Source: Planctomycetota bacterium (GTDB taxonomy: Bacteria > Planctomycetota > Phycisphaerae > WQYP01). From it: DNA of 5,947 nucleotides. Under the pieces are notes generated by a model. It made no database searches and had not been told where the DNA came from. It was given only the letters and a program-made list of their open reading frames with translations. The stretch lies in NCBI GenBank assembly GCA_021828925.1, contig JAJZCT010000233.1:1-5947 (forward strand), given 5' to 3'. This document shows positions 1 to 4,236 of this stretch, piece by piece; position 1 is the stretch's first letter; every line of letters starts with the position of its first letter. Position numbers and translations under genes: made by a program.

Positions 1-5
1 ATCCA

Positions 6-683
6 TCAACCGCCGGGACCCCAGTCATTATCATGACAATCAGCTCCTTTACAATCGGTTGGGCTACTACAGTTCGTTTGACCCTTCCTGCCTTTGTTTT
101 TGGCGCGGATCGCAGCGGACCATGCCCTTTCGACAAGGAACGCGGAACCGACACCCCATACCAAAAGCGCTGGATAACATGCCGGGGCCAGCCCGTCTTG
201 CCACCACAAGCCTCTCATGAGTAATCGGAAAAATGCCTGCCCACCAAATCCCCACTGAAATCCCCCAGCGCGGGCAACAAAAAGGGCACACAGCCCTGTT
301 AGGAAAATCTCGGTCAGGAGGTACAACACAACGATTGAGCGGAACGATCTGAACCATTGGCGGTCAATTGCCGCCTTCGGCGCACACATCTCCCACTTGG
401 GCATGCTCTGCAAATTTGGCTCCAGCCAGAACCGCAGGGCTGTCATAATAGCCAAAACAACGCTCAAAAACAGCCACGCGGCAACTAATACGAGTATATT
501 ACGGATTTTTCCTGCAGCAGCCTCATGGTGCGTCCATGCCAAAATTTGTTCCAAGTTCCCAATAGGCGCACCATAATCGGTCACAATTGCTAGTGCTACC
601 GCGACAGTCGTTAGTATCTCTCCGACAATCACGAATGCGAGAAAAGCGCCTCTAGATCGTACAAATATTGAATAGCTTCTCAT
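6..683 (-). CDS. Four-TM membrane protein, putative immunity partner of the upstream Rhs module
   Basis: A 225-residue protein that I do not recognise as a named family. Hydrophobic segments at about residues 13-36, 61-85, 116-138 and 168-186 predict four membrane helices. The tail from about 193 is polar, with several Cys and Asp. It starts at ATG 683, 60 bp after the stop of the Rhs/LysM module on the same strand, with only a weak GAG-type ribosome site. Immunity proteins in polymorphic-toxin loci sit directly after their toxin, and membrane immunity proteins commonly go with toxins acting at the membrane or in the periplasm. That would suit the hydrophobic tip of the upstream gene. The coding frame is well supported; the immunity role is inference from position. 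The stop lies at 6-8, so nothing downstream can be seen. Confidence 0.7.
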   Translation of the reverse strand: MRSYSIFVRSRGAFLAFVIVGEILTTVAVALAIVTDYGAPIGNLEQILAWTHHEAAAGKIRNILVLVAAWLFLSVVLAIMTALRFWLEPNLQSMPKWEMCAPKAAIDRQWFRSFRSIVVLYLLTEIFLTGLCALFVARAGGFQWGFGGQAFFRLLMRGLWWQDGLAPACYPALLVWGVGSAFLVERAWSAAIRAKNKGRKGQTNCSSPTDCKGADCHDNDWGPGG

Positions 684-743
684 TCAATTATACTCAATAG
701 CAGTGAGTCGTTAGCGGCCAACAATTGTTCTAAACAAGAAAAT

Positions 744-2048
744 CTAGTGATCGCACTCCTCGCAATTCTTGATTGTTCTAGCAAACTGGAAAACCAGAAG
801 ATTTAAGCCTTTCGCCAAAAAGCCAAATGCTCGCCCCGACCCGGTGGTCAACCTGTTAGTCTCCATCTGTGACTGTAACGTGGCGTCAACCGCTGCCGCA
901 TGGGCGAGATCCAAGGCGGATGAGAAGGGTTGCGGTAGCGTGGAAATTGCGGCGTCGAGCGCATTGCTGTTCAACCCTGCGTCGCCGCCCGCCAAATAAC
1001 TCGTAAGCGCCAGCGCGGTGCCATATAGAGTCGCCCGAACCGGTGTAATTAGGGTGCGAGCCGTGTTGAGAGCGCCGATGACGTTAGCGTTGGCCGAGAC
1101 AGCAGCCTGCACTTCTTCCGCTGTTGCGCTCCCGGTTTTGTAGGCACCGACGGTCTCGCCAATGATGGCCCGTTGGTCCGCAACGCTAGCCGCAAGGGCT
1201 ACGTCTAGTGCTTCAACTGCGACCGTCAGACTGGCCGTTGCAATACCGCCGACACCGGCGACTACGAGTTGGGTGCGGACTTGATTACGCACCTGAATCT
1301 CGTGCTGTATGGCATTATTCAGATGGAAATCACCAACTTCCTGGTTGTACTGCCTCATGAGGTTCATCAGGCCTTGGCGGAACCTTTTCATTGCGTTGGC
1401 AACGCATTCCGTCGAGTGCCTGTAATGGCGAATTTTGTTTCGATGCCCCGTCACCTGGAATTGATTGGCGTTTGAGCTGTGGGTGCGCTGCTGCAGAGCC
1501 TCTCCAATATGATTCACAGGCGATTGTGATATACCCACATACACCATCGGCCCTGCCGGCTGGCCTGGTTCGGCGATCCAGTGATGATTGGCAATCAGGC
1601 CCTCATTGATCGGGTTGACAACCAATCGTTCGCCGGGATGCAAGTGGCTGAATCCGCCAGATGGCCGCTGGAATATTTTCCGGTACCATGCGCCGTGGTC
1701 GGTTAATTCATGGGCAATATTCCAAGCTGTTTCCGCGGGGTGTACTTTCCAATATAAATTGTTTCCGATGTATTCCAAGGCGGTGCCACCCGGATCATTC
1801 CGATTAATCGGATTATTCTCTGCATAGCGGAACAGATTGACATCGCCGCCGCCAAAGCCCAGCGGATCCTGGCTGATGAATTGCCGTGTATTGGGGTCAT
1901 ACCAGCGTTGGCGAACATACTGCAATCCCGTAACGCCCAGCGATTGCTCGAACTTATACCCCTGTTTCCCCTGCCAGGCAACGGTGGGATTTTGCGGGCC
2001 GGAGTTGCCAGCCTTGCGGGGAATGTATTTTTCATCTATCGCGACCAC
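744..2048 (-). CDS. Displaced Rhs C-terminal module: short Rhs core, LysM-like domain, hydrophobic toxin-like tip
   Basis: A 434-residue protein. Residues 1-88 are the end of an Rhs core (NPTVAWQGKQG, RQRWYDPNTRQF, QDPLGFGGGD, NLFRYAENNP, closing NRNDPGG). Residues 98-147 resemble a LysM fold: YWKVHPAETAWNIA, then GAWYRKIF, then LHPGERLVVN. LysM domains bind N-acetylglucosamine polymers such as peptidoglycan, so this part may direct the tip to the cell wall. Residues 148-258 are His/Asn-rich and polar. Residues 259-350 and 405-422 are Ala/Val-rich and hydrophobic, which could fit a membrane-active or pore-forming effector, but I see no known catalytic motif. The start is GTG 2048 with GAGG 7 nt upstream; the same frame has TGA four codons earlier, so it is not a fusion to a longer Rhs. 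A complete Rhs protein normally has more than a thousand residues of shell, so this is an orphan CT unit. Its likely partner is the four-TM gene at 6-683. Confidence 0.8.
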   Translation of the reverse strand: MVAIDEKYIPRKAGNSGPQNPTVAWQGKQGYKFEQSLGVTGLQYVRQRWYDPNTRQFISQDPLGFGGGDVNLFRYAENNPINRNDPGGTALEYIGNNLYWKVHPAETAWNIAHELTDHGAWYRKIFQRPSGGFSHLHPGERLVVNPINEGLIANHHWIAEPGQPAGPMVYVGISQSPVNHIGEALQQRTHSSNANQFQVTGHRNKIRHYRHSTECVANAMKRFRQGLMNLMRQYNQEVGDFHLNNAIQHEIQVRNQVRTQLVVAGVGGIATASLTVAVEALDVALAASVADQRAIIGETVGAYKTGSATAEEVQAAVSANANVIGALNTARTLITPVRATLYGTALALTSYLAGGDAGLNSNALDAAISTLPQPFSSALDLAHAAAVDATLQSQMETNRLTTGSGRAFGFLAKGLNLLVFQFARTIKNCEECDH

Positions 2049-2066
2049 GGGACTTCCTCAACTTGC
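1789..2066 (-). repeat. Rhs module repeat, copy 1
   Basis: It aligns without gaps to 3111-3388 at a constant offset of 1322 bp. By hand count there are 25 mismatches in 278 bp. They are uneven: 22 fall in 1789-1900 and only 3 in 1901-2066 (at 2010, 2025 and 2033). The high-coordinate edge is sharp at 2066/3388 (GCAAGTTGAGG on the minus strand) and the low-coordinate edge is the NDPGG codons. The unit holds a Shine-Dalgarno, a GTG start and about 88 codons of Rhs core. Confidence 0.85.
2056..2059 (-). promoter_or_regulatory. Shine-Dalgarno fixing the GTG start of the Rhs/LysM module
   Basis: GAGG lies 7 nt before GTG 2048 (minus strand GAGGAAGTCCCGTG). It supports initiation at this GTG, because the upstream frame is closed by TGA at 2060-2058. 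The identical site stands before the second module at 3378-3381. Confidence 0.5.
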
Positions 2067-2070
2067 ACGA

Positions 2071-2104
2071 GTGGCATTATCCCACACAGCGGGGATTTTG
2101 CCAC
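2071..2104. repeat. 34-bp near-perfect inverted repeat next to the module boundary
   Basis: The arms on the + strand are GTGGCA-TT-ATCCC and GGGAT-TT-TGCCAC around the loop ACACAGCG. Eleven base pairs form per hairpin with one 2x2 internal mismatch. It begins 4 bp outside the 278-bp module repeat and one base beyond the stop of the reading frame at 2106-2300. On the minus strand no T-run follows. On the + strand it is followed by TTTATATTTTT, like an intrinsic terminator for rightward transcripts, although no rightward gene is seen. It could be an operator, a terminator or a recombination-associated structure. Confidence 0.65.
2076..2104 (-). promoter_or_regulatory. Possible sigma-70 promoter upstream of the Rhs/LysM module
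   Basis: On the minus strand GTGGCA (2104-2099, 4 of 6 to TTGACA) is followed by a 17-nt spacer and GATAAT (2081-2076, 5 of 6 to TATAAT). The -10 box ends about 28 nt before the GTG, which leaves room for a short leader with the GAGG site. Both boxes lie inside a symmetrical hairpin sequence, so the match may be incidental or the hairpin may act as an operator. This is a consensus match only. Confidence 0.3.
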
Positions 2105-2105
2105 T

Positions 2106-2300
2106 TTATATTTTTACCCTCCCGGTCCCCGCGAAAGCCGCAATGGGCGGTGGACGCAATAGCATATTTTCAGCGCCGGTCGACATGGCGATTTCTTGGT
2201 ACGGCTGACCATGCTCGGCGGCTATCTGGGACGGACCCGATACCTGCCGCCCGGCAATATGGCCATCTGGCGCGGCGTGGCCGGACTGACTGATATTCAC
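2106..2300 (-). CDS. Unassigned short reading frame in the spacer, possibly a gene remnant
   Basis: This is 64 codons from GTG 2300, in a frame open back to a TGA at 2345-2343 (about 78 codons in all). The translation is balanced in composition (for example SGPSQIAAEHGQPYQEIAM), unlike the Arg-rich overlapping frame, and many codons end in G or C. I recognise no family. No convincing ribosome site precedes the GTG, so it may be the 3' end of an older cassette, with its start lost, rather than a working gene. The stop directly abuts the 34-bp hairpin. Confidence 0.25.
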   Translation of the reverse strand: MNISQSGHAAPDGHIAGRQVSGPSQIAAEHGQPYQEIAMSTGAENMLLRPPPIAAFAGTGRVKI

Positions 2301-2388
2301 CTTGGCTTTTAGCGCGGCCGGGAATGTGGGTAATTGAAAGGTTCATGGGACGCACACTGATAATATCATCAAATATTTCACGGCGGCA

Positions 2389-3036
2389 TTACCCGGATAC
2401 CTTGTCTAATTTCCGGCGCAACGCCGCGATCGCAGGCAGACGGACCTTGTATTCCTTTTCGTATTCCTTTTCCGCTTCCTCCGCAGCGACCAGATATTCC
2501 TTGGTTAAGTCTATCTTGCCGATATGTAATGCAACGAGGCTCAGATAATAGGGGCGTGTCGGATCGCCCTGCGCGCACAACTCAAGTGACGATATTCGGT
2601 GTGCCAGAAAATCCGAAGGATCCTTCCACTGCTGGCTGAGCCTATCGAGCACTTCAATGGCATCTTTGGCAGTTTTATTGACATTTTCCTGAACCGCATC
2701 GAGGTCTCCCCAATAATTCCATTCCTGCGGATAATCCTTCATTTGGACTTTACCTTCCAACCTGTTCCAGCTAATAAAATCGAGTATGTGGTATTCCGGC
2801 CACGACCATGGCTTCTTGTCCATGGCTAATTTCGGTGGTAGAAAATCATAATCAAATCCCACGTTGACAAAATATACACCACCCCACGTTGAGGTCTGGT
2901 ACCCGATGCCGTGAATCTGATTGCCCGTATGTCGCACAAACAATTCTTTTCCCTTCACGAACCCCGCCGGGGCTAAGATGTTCTTCAGAGCTGCAGCCTT
3001 GGCCTTTCGGAAGTTCCGGCTCTTATCTTCTCGCAT
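2389..3036 (-). CDS. DUF4304-like protein, putative orphan immunity protein
   Basis: A 215-residue protein. The N-terminal part, about residues 5-95, matches the DUF4304 pattern as I recall it: a charged helix (FRKAKAAALKNILAPAGF) followed by a strand-rich segment (ELFVRHTGNQIHGIGYQTS, then GVYFVNVGFDYDFLPP). Residues 100-215 are helical and charged, ending in EKEYEKEYKVRL. DUF4304 genes are often found beside toxin genes, so an immunity role is plausible but unproven. I chose ATG 3036 because GGAG stands 9 nt upstream and the domain begins there. The frame stays open about 90 codons further up, but that part is the Rhs repeat read out of frame. The start lies 14 bases inside the end of the upstream Rhs stub. 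That stub has almost no toxin, so the gene appears to have lost its cognate toxin. Confidence 0.75.
   Translation of the reverse strand: MREDKSRNFRKAKAAALKNILAPAGFVKGKELFVRHTGNQIHGIGYQTSTWGGVYFVNVGFDYDFLPPKLAMDKKPWSWPEYHILDFISWNRLEGKVQMKDYPQEWNYWGDLDAVQENVNKTAKDAIEVLDRLSQQWKDPSDFLAHRISSLELCAQGDPTRPYYLSLVALHIGKIDLTKEYLVAAEEAEKEYEKEYKVRLPAIAALRRKLDKVSG
2449..2472. repeat. Perfect 12-bp tandem duplication inside the DUF4304-like gene
   Basis: GTATTCCTTTTC occurs twice in direct succession, at 2449-2460 and 2461-2472. It encodes the EKEYEKEY stretch near the C-terminus and keeps frame, so it only lengthens a charged helix. Confidence 0.8.
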
Positions 3037-3370
3037 GAGGTATTTCTCCAGATTGGTGCCCAGCGCAAGCACTATCGCTCTGTGATCGAAAGAGAGGCCG
3101 CTGCCCTCCCCCCGGGTCATTCCTGTTAATCGGATTATTGCCCGCGTAGCGGAACAGGTTGGTGTCACCACCGCCAAAGCCCAGCGGATCTTGACTGATG
3201 AACTGCCTTGTTGTTGGGCCGTACCAGCGTTGGCGAACATACTGCAATCCCGTAACGCCCAGCGATTGCTCGAACTTATACCCCTGTTTCCCCTGCCAGG
3301 CAACGGTGGGATTTTGCGGGCCGGAGTTGCCGGCCTTGCGGGGAATATATTTTTTATCTATCGCGACCAC
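3023..3370 (-). pseudogene. Rhs core stub whose toxin tip has been lost
   Basis: A 115-codon frame from GTG 3370. Residues 1-88 are the Rhs core end, with RQRWYGPTTRQF in place of the usual RQRWYDP, and close at NRNDPGG. Only about 27 residues follow before TAA at 3025-3023. That short tail is polar (beginning GQRPLFRSQSD) and shows no domain. Toxin tips normally have 80 or more residues, so the toxin was probably deleted and its immunity gene (start 3036) brought up against the core. The start has the same GAGG-7nt-GTG signal as the Rhs/LysM module, so the stub could still be translated and feed ribosomes into the overlapping DUF4304-like gene. A very small working tip cannot be excluded. 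Confidence 0.6.
3046..3049 (-). promoter_or_regulatory. Shine-Dalgarno of the DUF4304-like gene
   Basis: GGAG lies 9 nt before ATG 3036, within the last codons of the overlapping Rhs stub. It decides the start over the long open extension upstream. Confidence 0.5.
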
Positions 3371-3388
3371 GGGACTTCCTCAACTTGC
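3111..3388 (-). repeat. Rhs module repeat, copy 2
   Basis: Partner of 1789-2066 without indels. The outer 166 bp (3223-3388) is almost identical to copy 1, while 3111-3222 is only about 80% identical. The low edge carries the run CCCCCCGGGTCATTCCT, which is shared more closely with the third core copy (5365 onward) than with copy 1. The unit is therefore mosaic. Confidence 0.85.
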
Positions 3389-3428
3389 CGCAGGAGCGCT
3401 CGGTAAATTTTTCGTTTATTGCAGCCAT
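3354..3428 (-). other. Vestigial module boundary, a second copy of the VAINEK-type start upstream of module 2
   Basis: A 24-codon frame from ATG 3428 begins MAAINEKFTERSCG and then runs out of frame into the module-2 repeat at 3388. Its first residues resemble the starts of the three Rhs modules: MVAIDEKYIPRK, MVAIDKKYIPRK and VVALNEKSDSR. It looks like the left edge of another Rhs core copy, cut off where module 2 joined. The match is short (about 7 residues), so this is suggestive rather than firm. Confidence 0.35.
3378..3381 (-). promoter_or_regulatory. Shine-Dalgarno of the second displaced module
   Basis: GAGG lies 7 nt before GTG 3370, identical in sequence and spacing to the site at 2056-2059. 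The in-frame TGA just upstream makes this GTG the only sensible start for the stub. Confidence 0.5.
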
Positions 3429-3497
3429 ATCTCATTATTGACTTTCATGCGTAGTATTGACCGTCCAACATTCCATCGCCATTTCGCACTCCCACTG

Positions 3498-3689
3498 TTA
3501 CAATTTTCCATAATGATAGAGACCGTTCATGAAAAGGGCAAAAACGGCGAGGCCATATAAAAAGAGTACCAAGGCGAGGTATGTGTAGCACCCAAGTTTT
3601 ACCTTGAAGGGGGAGGGATTGGCGAATAATACGCATCCCAAGAGGCACGAGGCCAAGCCAACCACAGTCCAAAATACTCCCCAGTTCAT
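3498..3689 (-). CDS. Small two-TM membrane protein, putative immunity protein
   Basis: A 63-residue protein from ATG 3689. Hydrophobic stretches at about residues 4-22 and 32-54 predict two membrane helices, with a short basic loop (SPFKVKLG) between them and the tail YHYGKL. A GGGGA ribosome site lies about 7 nt upstream. The ATG overlaps the stop of the preceding frame as ATGA, the classic arrangement for translational coupling in toxin-immunity pairs. A 20-codon extension upstream is open but is Arg/Pro-rich and has no better start. I recognise no family. It is probably the immunity partner of the truncated tail before it. Confidence 0.55.
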   Translation of the reverse strand: MNWGVFWTVVGLASCLLGCVLFANPSPFKVKLGCYTYLALVLFLYGLAVFALFMNGLYHYGKL

Positions 3690-3874
3690 CGGTCGTCCCC
3701 TACGGGTTGGTAGGGGCTGATAATTCCAGGTGCAACGCCACGGGCCCAAGAGTTAAAAAGTAATCTGGCGTTCTGTTCAATTACCGGATCAAAGATCTGC
3801 CCGGCGACACCGATATTGCGAGGACGAATGTCATTCAGGGTCGTACCTAATCGCCAACTGCCCCTGGGGCACAA
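3686..3874 (-). pseudogene. Toxin-tail-like fragment preceding the two-TM gene
   Basis: This is 62 codons from a TTG at 3874, with a stop at 3892-3890 limiting the frame. From about residue 13 the translation looks protein-like (LNDIRPRNIGVAGQIFDPV, later SWARGVAPGIISPYQPVG). The first dozen residues are less convincing, and no good start or ribosome site precedes them. It ends with ATGA overlapping the two-TM gene. I read it as the 3' end of a Rhs-type toxin tip whose core and N-terminal part were removed when another cassette arrived on its upstream side. I do not recognise the tip family. Confidence 0.4.
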
Positions 3875-3894
3875 TACTCTGCGACAACGCTATC

Positions 3895-4236
3895 TTATGG
3901 TTTTCGCCCTCCTTTTATATTCCAGTAAATGAGCATCGGAATGATCAGAATCATTATCGCCACGCCACCAGCAACAAGGGGAACCCCTAGCCAAATTCCA
4001 AGCGTGGACAACCAAGGAACACGCAGCAGAATACCCGCGACCGCACACAACATCCCCACGAAGGCCGCCGCGCAAAAAATAGCTGTCAGCGTAGAAGTTG
4101 GCCACACAAGATAACAGAGCCATTTCGCTACCCTCCATTTCGGTGGAATAACTAGGCCGACAAGCGTAGGTAAACCCAGTAGGACAGCCACTGCGAAGAT
4201 CACTATGGCTAGTGTTGAAAAGGCTGGAAGATGCAT
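3895..4236 (-). CDS. Three-TM membrane protein, putative immunity partner of the ART-like Rhs toxin
   Basis: A 113-residue protein from ATG 4236; GTG 4239 would add one residue. Hydrophobic segments at about residues 7-30, 47-71 and 77-105 predict three membrane helices, with a short basic C-terminus (NIKGGRKP). The ribosome site AAGGAAGG lies 8 nt before the ATG, inside the last codons of the toxin gene. The toxin stop and this start overlap as TGATG, which points to translational coupling, typical of a cognate immunity gene. No family is recognised. An overlapping 131-codon frame on the same strand is Cys/Ser-rich and shows no membrane pattern, so I treat it as a shadow. Confidence 0.65.
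   Translation of the reverse strand: MHLPAFSTLAIVIFAVAVLLGLPTLVGLVIPPKWRVAKWLCYLVWPTSTLTAIFCAAAFVGMLCAVAGILLRVPWLSTLGIWLGVPLVAGGVAIMILIIPMLIYWNIKGGRKP

Larger units (their letters stand above)
2067..2388. other. Spacer between the DUF4304-like gene and the Rhs/LysM module
   Basis: This is 322 bp with no confident gene. From low to high coordinate it holds the 34-bp inverted repeat with the promoter-like match, the unassigned frame at 2106-2300, and then an AT-rich stretch with two small palindromes, TGATAATATCA (2358-2368) and AAATATTT (2371-2378), just after the end of the DUF4304-like gene. Neither palindrome has a GC stem plus T-run, so I do not call a terminator. No transposase, tRNA or flanking duplication is visible. 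Confidence 0.5.

Noticed and set aside
684..743. TATAAT (694-689 region, minus strand) and the TTGTT-cta-AACAA inverted repeat at 725-737
   Set aside because: The TATAAT lies about 5 nt before ATG 683 with no -35 at proper spacing. The inverted repeat is a 5-bp AT-rich stem without a T-run, so neither supports a promoter or terminator call.
1837..2208. Plus-strand frames of 93-144 codons antisense to the Rhs cores (for example 1837-2208, 3198-3560, 5136-5570)
   Set aside because: They recur wherever the core repeat occurs and are explained as antisense shadows of conserved Rhs codons. None has a convincing ribosome site or recognisable domain.
3037..3303. A 304-codon reading of the DUF4304-like gene starting at 3303
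   Set aside because: The first 89 codons are the Rhs repeat read out of frame (Arg/Ser-rich, same DNA as the core). The ribosome site and domain start favour ATG 3036.
1789..3388. Insertion sequence or transposon bounded by the two direct repeats
   Set aside because: The repeats encode Rhs core in frame and no transposase, terminal inverted repeats or target duplications are visible between them. Rhs cassette duplication explains them better.
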